Shown here: piece after piece, positions 1-8,031 of the stretch
Layout of the letters: every line of letters starts with the position of its first letter
Numbering within the stretch: the stretch's first letter is position 1
Assembly: GCA_021775415.1 (NCBI GenBank)
Contig: JAJFHV010000021.1
Location: forward strand, 169,334-233,333
Origin: Hyphomicrobiales bacterium
GTDB lineage: Bacteria > Pseudomonadota > Alphaproteobacteria > Rhizobiales > Rhizobiaceae
DNA length: 64,000 nt
Reading direction: 5' to 3'
Translations under genes and position numbers: made by a program
The notes under the pieces: generated by a model
Databases searched by the model: none
Told to the model about the DNA's origin: nothing
What the model saw: only the letters and a program-made list of their open reading frames with translations

Positions 1-2
1 AT

Positions 3-422
3 CAAATCACCTGGTCTGGCATAGCGGGTGTTGAGGATAGTGATCTGACGAACAGCGAATTCTTCGGTGCTGCCCAACTTGGATTTTATGCCACCGACAA
101 TTTGCAACTCAGTGTTGGTGTGACCCATTTTCTGGAATCAACAGCGGCAACTGTTGGTGCCGAGTGGCAGCAAGAGGGATCGAATGTATCCCTGTTTGCT
201 CAGGCGGCTTTTGGCGATGGTGACTATTCAACGGTTTATGGTGGAGTTCGCGTCTACTTTGGAGGTGAACAGAAAAGCCTGATCCGGCGGCATCGCGAAG
301 ATGATCCGATAAACTGGATTGCGCTGCTTCAGACGTTGGCTCCGGTTGTTTGTCCACCAGGGACCACATTTAATCCCACTGAAGGATGCGTGGGCGCTGT
401 GATGATGTTGGTGGCAGAATAA
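3..422 (+). CDS. C-terminal part of an envelope/outer-membrane protein (5' end outside window)
   Basis: The frame is open from the first bases of the window to the stop at 420-422, so this is the last ~139 residues of a larger gene. An internal TTG at 102 is unlikely to be the true start because the upstream codons read on without a stop. Alternating polar/hydrophobic stretches with aromatic ends (LQLSVGVTHF, VSLFAQAAFG, TVYGGVRVYF) look like membrane beta-strands. The last ~45 residues form a soluble tail with two cysteines (VCPPGTTFNPTEGCVG). The family is not identifiable from this fragment; an outer-membrane barrel is an inference from strand pattern only. Confidence 0.6.
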   Translation, partial: QITWSGIAGVEDSDLTNSEFFGAAQLGFYATDNLQLSVGVTHFLESTAATVGAEWQQEGSNVSLFAQAAFGDGDYSTVYGGVRVYFGGEQKSLIRRHREDDPINWIALLQTLAPVVCPPGTTFNPTEGCVGAVMMLVAE

Positions 423-427
423 CTAAA

Positions 428-1777
428 TTAGTTTTCTGCTTCTGGTAGTTCGCAGACATACTCAAAAAATTTACCCGAGGGCTGAGGTGGGATCACGCCC
501 ATTTGCTTAAACACGTATTTCAGTTCCCGCTGGAAGCGTTTGTTTGCTGCAGTTGCAAAGGCCTCACGATCTTGTTGATCCTCCGGTGCGTCTGAAACAA
601 ACCGTATTTCGATTACTTCATCTCCAATTTGTGCTGCCTGCCATTTTCTCGCGTGGAGATATTCCACAAAGATGCGGGTAGCCAAACCCGGCATAATGGT
701 TTCTCCACCAGGAAACCGGAACAGTTGCCGCCGTCTGCCTGCAATATTGGTTAAAGACGTTAACCCACGACCACAGGGGCAGGGCGGTCCCGATGTCGCC
801 AAATCACCCAGCTTGTAGCGGATTAACGGCATTGCATAATTGTAGAAAGACGTAATGACGACCGAACCGGTTTCGCCGGGTTCACATGGTTCTCCGGATT
901 CTTCGTCAATCACTTCCAGTAGAAATAACTCATCCGCCACATGAAGATTTGTACCGTCAGGACATTGCCATCCAATGGAACCAAACTCTTCAGTCGAATA
1001 TGAATCATGAATCTCACAGTCAAGCGTTTCGCGGACGAGGTCGCGCAATTCATTTGAAACAATCTCGCCAAGTGTCAGCATGCCTGCCACCTCTGGCTTC
1101 ATGTCTGGATTTTCCGAGGCAAGCCCTGCCAATTCTCTGACGTTGCTGGGCATGGTGTTGAGATAGCATCGACCGCGATGGCTGAGCCAATCCAACTGTT
1201 GTTTGTGGGATGTCGTGTGGTCCAGCTGATGCCAGTCGCCGCTTGCCGTATCTTCAATCCAGAAAGGTGCCCAGGATGCATCAATCTTCACCCCTGGATA
1301 GGGAGCAACGCCATCACTCATGGGAATGATTTGCGCCTGGTTGAGGCTATAATCAATGTGTGCCCAAGCCATGCCTCGCTTGCTAGCCACTGCAGAAGCA
1401 ACACTGGCAAACTGGGTGGTTAATACCTTGACCGGTTCTGCGGTCGATCCGGATGACTTGGCCTCGATAATTTGTCCGTGTGCTTCTGGGCATGCATTAC
1501 TTTTCAGGGTGTCAAAATTGTCCTGGATATCGCGACGGGTAAGGAACGGTACCTTGGACCAGTTTGCTAACCTGATGCTCCCATCCCAGTCGATCAGCGA
1601 CGCAATCCTGTCGCGATAGAACGGCACGGTATTCCAGGCATGCAAAATGATGTTGGAGAGCGCTTCGTTCTGCAGTCGTTTCAACTCAGCCGGTTCCAGC
1701 CATTGGCACTGATCCAACATGCCCTGAAATGTTTTGGCTGCCGCATACTGTTCTGGCGAATTTGAACTATCTGTCAT
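428..1777 (-). CDS. PaaK/CapK-like adenylate-forming enzyme (phenylacetate-CoA ligase family)
   Basis: A 449-residue protein of the phenylacetate-CoA ligase branch of the ANL superfamily, which activates a carboxylate as an acyl-AMP. Visible features: the P-loop-like SSGSTAEPVKV near residue 108; DSYSTEEFGSIGWQC near 260, matching the adenine-binding Y-x-x-x-E-x-G region; LIRYKLGD near 325, the hinge Arg/Asp region; and a CPCGRG element. The N-terminus has the WNTVPFYRDRI region typical of PaaK and CapK homologues. The substrate is not predictable: no paa genes are adjacent, and CapK-type members act in polysaccharide or secondary metabolism. Start is ATG 1777. The gene is divergent from the ArsR-methyltransferase gene with only 50 bp between them, so the two may share a control region. 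Confidence 0.8.
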   Translation of the reverse strand: MTDSSNSPEQYAAAKTFQGMLDQCQWLEPAELKRLQNEALSNIILHAWNTVPFYRDRIASLIDWDGSIRLANWSKVPFLTRRDIQDNFDTLKSNACPEAHGQIIEAKSSGSTAEPVKVLTTQFASVASAVASKRGMAWAHIDYSLNQAQIIPMSDGVAPYPGVKIDASWAPFWIEDTASGDWHQLDHTTSHKQQLDWLSHRGRCYLNTMPSNVRELAGLASENPDMKPEVAGMLTLGEIVSNELRDLVRETLDCEIHDSYSTEEFGSIGWQCPDGTNLHVADELFLLEVIDEESGEPCEPGETGSVVITSFYNYAMPLIRYKLGDLATSGPPCPCGRGLTSLTNIAGRRRQLFRFPGGETIMPGLATRIFVEYLHARKWQAAQIGDEVIEIRFVSDAPEDQQDREAFATAANKRFQRELKYVFKQMGVIPPQPSGKFFEYVCELPEAEN

Positions 1778-1827
1778 GGTGATGAATTAACGCAACTGCG
1801 GGCACAATAGAAGACAGGGTACAACGA

Positions 1828-2871
1828 ATGCCAGCTTGCCAATCTATAATGTCGTATATAAGCATGTCTTTATGCCAATTTCGCCATGGAAAAGACTTGT
1901 CGCAATTTCTTTCACTTGATCAGACTGTAAACCTGCTTCGTGCGGCGGGCGAGCCGACCAGACTGCGGATGCTTGCCTTGCTTGCAGAAGGTGATCTCAC
2001 GGTTTCTGACCTCATTGACATTCTCGGACAGTCGCAACCCCGAATTTCGCGGCATCTTAAGTTGCTAAGTGAAGCCGGCCTGCTTGAACGCTACCAGGAG
2101 GGTGCCTGGGCGTATTTCAGGCTTACCGAGCACGGTCAGCGCGAAGGGTTGATCAATTCATTCTTTCAACAGTTTGACATGAATGACCCCCAGATCCAGA
2201 GGGATCGCGAGCGACTTGAAGCAGTGCGCCTTCGTCGTGCGCAGCGCGCTGCCGATTATTTTTCGCAAAATGCTACCGGATGGGACAAGATTCGTTCGCT
2301 GCATGTGGATGAAAAACAAGTTGAAGCCGCGATGCTGGAGCTGGTTGGTGATGACAAAATTGGCTCGATGCTTGATCTTGGAACCGGCACAGGTCGAATA
2401 CTGGAGTTGTTTTCGCCGATCTTTGAGCGGGGTACAGGCATAGACGCAAGTCGTGACATGCTTTCGCTGGCACGTTCACGGTTGGATGACGCGCGGCTTT
2501 CACGGGTGCAGACCCGTCAGGGTGATTTGTATATCTTACCTACCCAGGCAAATTCCTTCGATCTGGTTAGTATCCACCAGGTTCTGCATTATCTGGAAGA
2601 TCCGGCAAGTGCGATCCGTGAAGCGGCAAAGGCGCTTGCCCCAGGCGGTCGAATGTTGATCGCAGATTTTGCACCGCATGAACTGGAATTCCTGCGTCAG
2701 GACCATGCGCATCTGCGGCTTGGTTTTTCGGATGAGCAGATGCGTGAATGGTTGAAGGCTGCAGGCTTGCAGGTTGTAAAATCGCTTGATCTGCAACCGG
2801 ACAACCCATCCAAAGATAAACTAACGGTCAGTTTATGGCTTGCGGAGAAAAGTGTGCCCATCAAGCAATAA
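1828..2871 (+). CDS. ArsR-type regulator fused to a SAM-dependent methyltransferase
   Basis: 347 residues with two clear parts. Residues ~30-110 are an ArsR/SmtB winged helix (LRAAGEPTRLRMLALL, then SQPRISRHLKLLSEAGLLERYQEG). Residues ~150-310 are a class I methyltransferase with motif I MLDLGTGTGRILELF, then GTGIDASRDML and the motif IV/post region DLVSIHQVLHYLEDP. The metal-binding CxC of metal-sensing ArsR proteins is absent. Such fusions are common in alphaproteobacteria, often near methionine-cycle genes; no such genes lie here. Start ATG 1828 has a weak AGGG 8 nt upstream, and a start further in (just before the FLSLDQ region) is possible because the first ~25 residues are not conserved-looking. 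Inference: it senses SAM or a substrate through its enzymatic domain. Confidence 0.85.
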   Translation: MPACQSIMSYISMSLCQFRHGKDLSQFLSLDQTVNLLRAAGEPTRLRMLALLAEGDLTVSDLIDILGQSQPRISRHLKLLSEAGLLERYQEGAWAYFRLTEHGQREGLINSFFQQFDMNDPQIQRDRERLEAVRLRRAQRAADYFSQNATGWDKIRSLHVDEKQVEAAMLELVGDDKIGSMLDLGTGTGRILELFSPIFERGTGIDASRDMLSLARSRLDDARLSRVQTRQGDLYILPTQANSFDLVSIHQVLHYLEDPASAIREAAKALAPGGRMLIADFAPHELEFLRQDHAHLRLGFSDEQMREWLKAAGLQVVKSLDLQPDNPSKDKLTVSLWLAEKSVPIKQ

Positions 2872-2930
2872 CCCCGACCGCAAGGGCCGAGGCTATGGTT
2901 TGTTGGTGGGTGTTTCAGCTCTTGTTATAT

Positions 2931-3017
2931 TTAGCCAATCCATCCCATTACTATTGCCGCTACGAAGACAAATGCGACACATGCTATAGCCAGATTGGCT
3001 GTGCGTACGATTTGCAT
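2931..3017 (-). CDS. 28-residue single-pass membrane peptide
   Basis: A short gene that ordinary ORF cut-offs miss. On the minus strand a perfect AGGAGG lies 5 nt before ATG 3017, and the frame runs 28 codons to TAA. After a short MQIVRTAN head with one arginine, the rest is an almost uninterrupted hydrophobic helix (LAIACVAFVFVAAIVMGWIG). Positive N-terminus plus one helix predicts an inner-membrane peptide with N-in topology. It stands alone between two unrelated genes. The ideal ribosome binding site is the main reason to believe it; the family is unknown to me. The remainder of the 2872-3210 gap shows nothing else I can name. Confidence 0.6.
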   Translation of the reverse strand: MQIVRTANLAIACVAFVFVAAIVMGWIG

Positions 3018-3210
3018 GTCTGCCTCCTTCTGCATTGCACTAAAGTCTATAGGAGAATTTGGATGCGGCAAGATTTTATCGCCTCAGATCGGTGGATATC
3101 TTCGAAGTGGTTGCCACATTGTTCCAGATATTGGACAAATCCCACATAAATTGGGGGTGAGCTTAAGTGAAATAATTTTCTAAAGCGGCGTAATGTGCTG
3201 ATTTTCGGGG

Positions 3211-4137
3211 TCAGAAACTGGCAAATCGGGCATGAATGTGGCGAAACAGGCGTCCATCCACCAGTGCGAGTCCTGCCGCGATAAATCCCATTCCGATGAA
3301 GTTGGAAGTTGTTAGAACTTCGCCTAAAAACACGGTTCCCAGCAAAATTGCGGTAACCGGAACCAGAAAAGTGACCAAGGACAGGTTCGTTGCACCAGCG
3401 CTCGCAAGTATGCGAAAAAACAGAACATACGCTACCGACGTACACAACAAGGCAAGGCCAAGGATCGAGCCAATTATCACCGGCCCCGGCATTGAGAGGG
3501 ACAAAGGGTTTTCCACAATCAGAGCGATTGGCAAAATTATTACGCTTGAAGCAATCAACTGGCCAGTCGAAACAATGATTGGATCACGCTCCTTGAACCG
3601 TTTTCCGTAGACGCCGGCAAATCCATAACTCACCGTGGCGCCCAACACCGCAGCTTGAGCGAAGACCGAAGCTGTCAAACCTGCGCTGATGTCGGCACCC
3701 ATCAAAATCGCGACGCCGGTGAACCCAAATACAATTCCAAACACCTTGTTGGTTGTCAGCTTTTCATCAGTGGTCCAGTAGTTTGCAATGATGAGTGTCC
3801 AGATTGGGGTCATTGCATTGACAATGGAGGCGAGGCTGGAACCGAGTTCCTGTTGTCCAATCAAAATCAACGAAAACGGAATGACGTTGTTGAGAATACC
3901 CATCACCGCAATCGCGCCAATGAATTTTCCTTCAAGCGGAAAGCTCCGCCCGGTTGCGACGAGATAAATCCCGAGTGCTACTGCGGCGAGGAATACCCTC
4001 AAAAACACCACGGTAAACGGTGGCCACTCCAGCATCAGGATGCGGCCAAAGAGAAATGAGCCGCCCCAAATCGCTGCGAGAACCGCGATAAGTATCCAGT
4101 CTTTGACTGTCATGTTTGGTTGATTTTGAGGGTTCAT
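3211..4137 (-). CDS. EamA/DMT-family membrane exporter
   Basis: 308 residues with about ten hydrophobic helices in two related halves, the hallmark of the drug/metabolite transporter superfamily. The first half opens with AAIWGGSFLFGRI, the usual EamA helix-1 signature, and has NNVIPFSLILIGQQ before helix 4; the second half repeats the pattern (GATVSYGFAGVYGKR, then LGLALLCTSVAYVLFF). Proteins of this family move amino acids, metabolites or drugs across the inner membrane; the substrate cannot be read from sequence. The start at ATG 4137 lacks a clear Shine-Dalgarno; Met9 is an alternative. Transcribed alone. Confidence 0.85.
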   Translation of the reverse strand: MNPQNQPNMTVKDWILIAVLAAIWGGSFLFGRILMLEWPPFTVVFLRVFLAAVALGIYLVATGRSFPLEGKFIGAIAVMGILNNVIPFSLILIGQQELGSSLASIVNAMTPIWTLIIANYWTTDEKLTTNKVFGIVFGFTGVAILMGADISAGLTASVFAQAAVLGATVSYGFAGVYGKRFKERDPIIVSTGQLIASSVIILPIALIVENPLSLSMPGPVIIGSILGLALLCTSVAYVLFFRILASAGATNLSLVTFLVPVTAILLGTVFLGEVLTTSNFIGMGFIAAGLALVDGRLFRHIHARFASF

Positions 4138-4350
4138 GAATTGCCATTCGTTTTGTTAGTTGGCTATCCATACAGCGTCTTTAGAAGCTTTTGCCACCCG
4201 ATTCGTGCCAATTTGGTCCTTTTCAACGCTTCGTAAACCCTTTGCAAACCATAATGCCGCTTCACGGGTGTGGAAATTCTTGTTTGGTTTTGCCCCGTAG
4301 GAGCATTTGAAGCGGCGTTTTAGTCGATCCGCACAGACCAAGAGGGTATC

Positions 4351-5295
4351 ATGTATCGCGTCATCCTTCCGATTGCAGCAGGAATTACCGCTGTCGCACT
4401 ATCTATTCAACCCGTTCAAGCCGTTGAAGTATATCTGTTTAAGGGTGCCGGCGATTTTTCGTTTGTCAACGAGAACCTGCACTTCTCGCGCGGCCTGCAG
4501 CGCATTGCGGAAACGCTCAACAGCGAAGGTATTCATTCTGAGGTGCGGCGCTTTAGTGCAGTCGGAGATGCGCTTGCGACGATCCGCAGTCGCAGGCCTG
4601 AAAGTGTCGCTTTTATCGGTCACTCAATGGGTGCACTTGCCTCTCTTTCGATGGCAAGGCAAATGCGCGAAGAGGGCATTCGCGTCGCCTATATTGGTCT
4701 GATTGATATTCCAGGTCCGGTGGGGGTTGCAGGTGACAATGTCGAATGGGCGGAAAACTACTACAGCATCTATCCAGTCTATGGCCGTTTGACCAATGCG
4801 GATACGCATTCCAATGCGCATAATATTCATGTGTTTGGTCAAATTCACACGACGATGGACGATTCAAGAAAAGTGCGTAACGGGATGCTTTCAGCGCTTC
4901 GCCAAATTCAGGCCGATGAACTAAATTCCGCGCCGCAACCGGGTGTTTTGATGGTGGATAATATTCCTGTCCAGCCTCAACCGAACGGCACTGTTGGATT
5001 GCCACCCATCGATGCGAACCCTCAGTACACTCAACAAGTAGTCAATCAACCATTGGTGTATGACCAGACAACCGATTTACAGCCGATAGCATTGCCATCG
5101 GTCGGTGGGCAGGCTGGTGTTGTTAGTCAGCCGATTCCTTTGGAGCAGGATCCGGGGATAGATCGAACCACAACCGCTTCGGTGGTGGTTGGCAAGGTTG
5201 TAGACAAGGGCAGGAGCCTGATTGGTAAAGTACGCGGATATCTTGCAAGGCTTAATCAATCGCGTATGGAGAGAGCCCAATCCTACGAGCAGTAG
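4351..5295 (+). CDS. Secreted alpha/beta-hydrolase-like protein with a Gln/Pro-rich tail
   Basis: 314 residues. A signal peptide (MYRVILPIAAGITAVALS ending at VQA, residue ~24) predicts export. The following ~170 residues resemble an alpha/beta-hydrolase core: a GAGDF loop after strand 1, and the nucleophile elbow GHSMG (Ser at ~93). A catalytic acid and histidine are less clear; IHVFGQIHTTM near 160-170 offers candidate histidines. Residues ~190-280 are low complexity, rich in Pro, Gln and Val, followed by a basic C-terminal stretch. AGAGGG 5 nt before ATG fixes the start. The enzyme's substrate is unknown; lipase, thioesterase or a cell-surface role are all possible. Followed on the same strand by the PCu(A)C gene after ~110 bp. 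Confidence 0.7.
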   Translation: MYRVILPIAAGITAVALSIQPVQAVEVYLFKGAGDFSFVNENLHFSRGLQRIAETLNSEGIHSEVRRFSAVGDALATIRSRRPESVAFIGHSMGALASLSMARQMREEGIRVAYIGLIDIPGPVGVAGDNVEWAENYYSIYPVYGRLTNADTHSNAHNIHVFGQIHTTMDDSRKVRNGMLSALRQIQADELNSAPQPGVLMVDNIPVQPQPNGTVGLPPIDANPQYTQQVVNQPLVYDQTTDLQPIALPSVGGQAGVVSQPIPLEQDPGIDRTTTASVVVGKVVDKGRSLIGKVRGYLARLNQSRMERAQSYEQ

Positions 5296-5409
5296 CGTGA
5301 TGAGCGGGCTTGATGGGCTGCGACATCTGCTCGCAAAAACTTTATTGTCACGCGAATTTACAGCATGCTAGTTCGAGGCTCCAGCTAACATCAATTTGTA
5401 AGAGTGATC

Positions 5410-5862
5410 ATGTTTGCCAAATTTGTTCTGACATTTGCCCTGGCCTTGTTCCTGGCCGCGTGTTCGCAGTCTGAGGAGCCCAAGACCAGCAACATTGTAA
5501 TCGAACAGCCGGTGATACGGGCAACTGCCCCCGGCGCTCCGGTGTCCGGTGGATATGTCACCATTCGCAATACCGGTGAAGGGAGCGACCGCTTGATAAG
5601 CGCTGCCGTCGATTTTGCCGGTAAAGTGCAAATTCACACCATGTCGATGGTCGATGATGTGATGCAAATGCGCCCGGTTGATGGGGGCGTTGAAATTGAG
5701 CCGGGGGGTGAGGTCAAACTTGCCCGCGGAGGCATGCATTTGATGTTTATGGAGCTTTCAAATTCGCTCACTGAGGGTGAGGTTCACAAGGTTCGTCTGG
5801 TCTTTGAAAAGGCCGGTGAAATCGAAGTGGACTTTAGGGTCGGCGACCTTTTGGGGAACTGA
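5410..5862 (+). CDS. PCu(A)C-type periplasmic copper chaperone lipoprotein
   Basis: 150 residues. The N-terminus is a lipoprotein signal with lipobox LAAC (Cys ~16). The rest fits the PCu(A)C/DUF461 fold: APVSGGYVTIRN, then the Cu(I)-binding set H-x-M-x(n)-M (VQIHTMSMVDDVMQM) and the second part GGMHLMFM. Members bring Cu(I) to the CuA or CuB centre of cytochrome oxidase. No Sco or cox genes are next to it here, so it stands as an isolated accessory. ATG 5410 is preferred over GTG 5404 because it places the signal peptide directly at the N-terminus and sits 5 nt after AAGAG. Confidence 0.9.
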   Translation: MFAKFVLTFALALFLAACSQSEEPKTSNIVIEQPVIRATAPGAPVSGGYVTIRNTGEGSDRLISAAVDFAGKVQIHTMSMVDDVMQMRPVDGGVEIEPGGEVKLARGGMHLMFMELSNSLTEGEVHKVRLVFEKAGEIEVDFRVGDLLGN

Positions 5863-6284
5863 ATCACGTCTAAATCAACCGTTCCTGACGCTGGGTAGCT
5901 TCCAGTTTTGAACTGGTCAATATTGGCAAGCCCAAAATTTAATACTTGCAAATTCGCGGTCGGAGGCGCATTTAATATGTGTTCGGGCACATTGCGAACA
6001 TGAAGAAGACTGGAAGACCAAGAAAATAAACTGCTTGTTATATCATGATTTTCCTTCGGGTTAGCGGATTAACACGCAGTAAAATAAGCGCACCGGGCGC
6101 GCCAACCAAAGTCCGGGTGAAACACCGTCCATGCATCGGATTGGCCATGCATCAAACAGCGGGAAACACGGGTTTCAACCTTTCCTCGACATTCTGCACT
6201 GCCTGTATTCGGTCAATTATTTGGCCAGCTATTGGCGTATTTCCAGGTATGGAGAGCGCTTCGGATCGATGAAAGGACCCGAAA
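5863..6284 (+). other. 420-bp non-coding stretch including the presumed cold-shock gene leader
   Basis: No convincing gene is present. Just after the PCu(A)C stop there is a small perfect hairpin (CCAGTT-ttg-AACTGG, 5902-5916) without a following T-run. The AT-rich part around 5930-6060 probably holds the promoter of the cold-shock gene, and the next ~200 nt would form a long 5' leader, a feature known for cspA-type mRNAs, where it acts as a thermosensor. That function is inferred from family behaviour, not seen. Confidence 0.4.
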
Positions 6285-6500
6285 ATGTCACAAACAGGTG
6301 TCGTAAAATTTTTCAATGCAGATAAAGGCTTCGGCTTTATCACTCCAGATGATGGCAGCAAGGATGTGTTCGTCCACATTTCCGCTGTGCAGGCATCTGG
6401 TCTTGAAACATTGAGCGAAAACCAGAAGATTTCTTTTGAAACCGAGCCGGATAACCGCGGCAAAGGCCCAAAAGCAATCAACATCGCCTCTGCTGAGTAA
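6285..6500 (+). CDS. cspA: Cold-shock protein (CspA family)
   Basis: 71 residues, one cold-shock domain. RNP1 (KGFGFIT) and RNP2 (VFVHIS) are both intact, with the starting [12 protein letters not shown]. These proteins bind single-stranded RNA and DNA and melt secondary structure at low temperature. ATG follows GAAAGGACCCGAAA. An intrinsic terminator lies 31 bp after the stop, so the gene is monocistronic. The numerous CspA paralogues of alphaproteobacteria prevent a more exact name. Confidence 0.95.
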   Translation: MSQTGVVKFFNADKGFGFITPDDGSKDVFVHISAVQASGLETLSENQKISFETEPDNRGKGPKAINIASAE

Positions 6501-6531
6501 TTTAACTAATTCAGCCCCATTTAAAAATTTG

Positions 6532-6559
6532 AACCGGCTGCTTGCGTGGCCGGTTTTTT
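6532..6559 (+). terminator. Intrinsic terminator of the cold-shock gene
   Basis: Seven-bp GC-rich stem AACCGGC/GCCGGTT (6532-6538 with 6549-6555), 10-nt loop, followed by TTTT. It lies 31 bp beyond the stop codon in the correct orientation. Confidence 0.85.
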
Positions 6560-6949
6560 GTTGGAATGGGTTTGAGGCAGGCTTCGTTATTCACTCACTC
6601 CCTTCGAAGTAGCGTCTTGAGTATCAGGAGGCACAAATACGGGACTCGGAAACCAGAGAAAAAGCCCGTGTGTGCTGGGCTACCGAGCCCCGCGCGGAGA
6701 TTTGATGTCAGGGTTGGACTCTTCAGCACACCGTTCCAACCAAGCCTCTTGGGCCGTTTCTTGCCCGTAAGCCGCCCACGTTTCGCCACCCTGAAAGTCA
6801 AAGACCCTCGCCGGATGATAGTCGTGGCCACGAGCCGCTCCGCATCTGTCATTCCACCTTCAGTTGGTGACGCGTCCGATGTTTGTGCAGAACGACAGTG
6901 CGAGGGATTATCATTCATGTTTCGAGGGCGGGGATAGATTTTTTTGAGG
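6560..6949. other. GC-rich stretch without assignable gene
   Basis: About 390 bp between the cspA terminator and the first palindromic repeat. From ~6660 to 6900 GC is near 60% by my count, clearly above the surroundings. Both strands stay open for more than 100 codons (plus 6542-6937, minus 6595-6918), which is expected from the base composition and makes neither frame convincing. Neither has a good ribosome binding site or recognisable domain; both predicted products are Arg/Ser/Pro-rich. It could be a remnant of transferred DNA, a conserved non-coding element or a structured RNA. Confidence 0.35.
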
Positions 6950-7025
6950 AATGTCCGCTTTAGCCCCGAAAGCGGACATTACAGATTACGTTATCAATGT
7001 CTGCTTTGTGCCAATAGCGGACATT
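6950..7025 (+). repeat. Palindromic repeat, modules A-B (copy 1)
   Basis: Two imperfect palindromes 15 bp apart. Module A (6950-6980) has arms AATGTCCGCTTT / AAAGCGGACATT; module B (6996-7025) has arms AATGTCTGCTTT / AGCGGACATT around GTGCCAAT. The same pair recurs at 9060-9135 and inside 63752-63869. It lies between the convergent cspA and 7061-7255 genes. Each half can fold as a hairpin. Confidence 0.85.
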
Positions 7026-7060
7026 GATTGAGACATCCAAATGTCAACTCCAAGCACAAT

Positions 7061-7255
7061 TCATGCAAACATGTAACCAAGAATTCCAATCGTGCTAAGG
7101 AGCGCCAATACATAGAATACCCGCAGTGGGAACTGCTTGTCACGCACAGTTGATTGAGGTTCAGACACTACATACCCCGTGAAGTTGGGCGGTACGATAA
7201 AGGCTTCGCCTGCGTTATTTGGTGCCGTACTCAGCGATTCTCGTGTCGATTGCAT
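7061..7255 (-). CDS. Small C-tail-anchored membrane protein, unknown function
   Basis: 64 residues. The N-terminal ~40 are soluble (NAGEAFIVPPNFTGYV), then a single hydrophobic helix at the C-terminus (FYVLALLSTIGILGYMFA). The start at ATG 7255 is chosen because GGAGGT lies 4 nt upstream; an upstream ATG four codons earlier lies before this site. It is the last member of a run of four minus-strand genes for predicted envelope proteins, ~100 bp after the stop of its upstream neighbour. No family recognised. Confidence 0.65.
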   Translation of the reverse strand: MQSTRESLSTAPNNAGEAFIVPPNFTGYVVSEPQSTVRDKQFPLRVFYVLALLSTIGILGYMFA

Positions 7256-7351
7256 AAAGACCTCCATTCAGCAAAAACTCTTTGCGATCTAGTGAATTCA
7301 TGCAAGATTTGTGCCAAGAGTGGGCCTAGTTCCGATCTGGAAACTCCCAGA

Positions 7352-7990
7352 TTATCTCAATCTCCCAATGAAACGATAGTTACTGCCTGGCCCAGAGATA
7401 TCCAACGTCCAGTTGGAAAACTGGTGGGAGTTGGTACAATTGTTGCCCCGACCATGAAAGATTAACCGGGCAATCGTTGGGCCTGAAAGATCCACATCAA
7501 ATATCCCGGTGCCCGAAACGGGACCGGAAATTTCCCACTCTTTGTAGAGATCGACAGAGACATAGCCTCCAGATTTTTGTCGTTCAGGCTTCGTGTCGAC
7601 TGCAAACCGTCGTAGCCGATCAGCTGCTGTTACGGACAGTGTTCCCTGATTTTCTTCGTCGTCGTGGAAGGAAAACAGCCAAAGCGCGCCAGTTTTCTGC
7701 GCCTGCAAGCGATAGAAAAAAGATTTCGCTGGGTTGTTTACTCCAATGATGCTGTCCCAGCCACCAACTGTCTCATGCAAGGATGCGTCACCTGCAAACT
7801 GCATACCGATGAGTACCTCTTTATCAAACTTATCAATTGGTCCAATTCTTTCGAGACGATCACCGGGATCAGAGCAGCAGGCACAGGCCCAAGCTGGAAC
7901 TGGCGTGGAACTCAATGCTGTGCCTAAAATGACGACAGCAACAGTGTGTCTTGCGACGTTCAAATATTGGGATTGCGGGATCGAGTGCAT
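7352..7990 (-). CDS. Secreted protein with an N-terminal CACC motif, unknown function
   Basis: 212 residues. A signal peptide (hydrophobic VAVVILGTALSSTPVPA) is followed immediately by WACACCSDPGDR, so three cysteines sit at or just behind the cleavage site. The body is predicted beta-rich, with balanced charge and no repeats. Metal binding or lipid modification through the cysteine cluster is possible, but no known family is recognised. ATG 7990 is preferred; an in-frame TTG four codons upstream is a weaker choice. It lies 41 bp downstream of the lipoprotein gene 8032-8673 and is likely co-transcribed. Confidence 0.65.
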   Translation of the reverse strand: MHSIPQSQYLNVARHTVAVVILGTALSSTPVPAWACACCSDPGDRLERIGPIDKFDKEVLIGMQFAGDASLHETVGGWDSIIGVNNPAKSFFYRLQAQKTGALWLFSFHDDEENQGTLSVTAADRLRRFAVDTKPERQKSGGYVSVDLYKEWEISGPVSGTGIFDVDLSGPTIARLIFHGRGNNCTNSHQFSNWTLDISGPGSNYRFIGRLR

Positions 7991-8031
7991 TGATTGCTTC
8001 AACGAATTAACACCCTATGTCGGTCTGGTTA

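Noticed and set aside
4156..4341. 61-codon minus-strand frame between the EamA gene and the hydrolase-like gene
   Set aside because: TTG start without ribosome binding site, in a gap that must hold the promoters of its neighbours; no family recognised.
6542..6937. 131-codon plus-strand and 107-codon minus-strand open frames
   Set aside because: Overlap each other in a GC-rich stretch, lack ribosome binding sites and domains; listed only as unassigned sequence.
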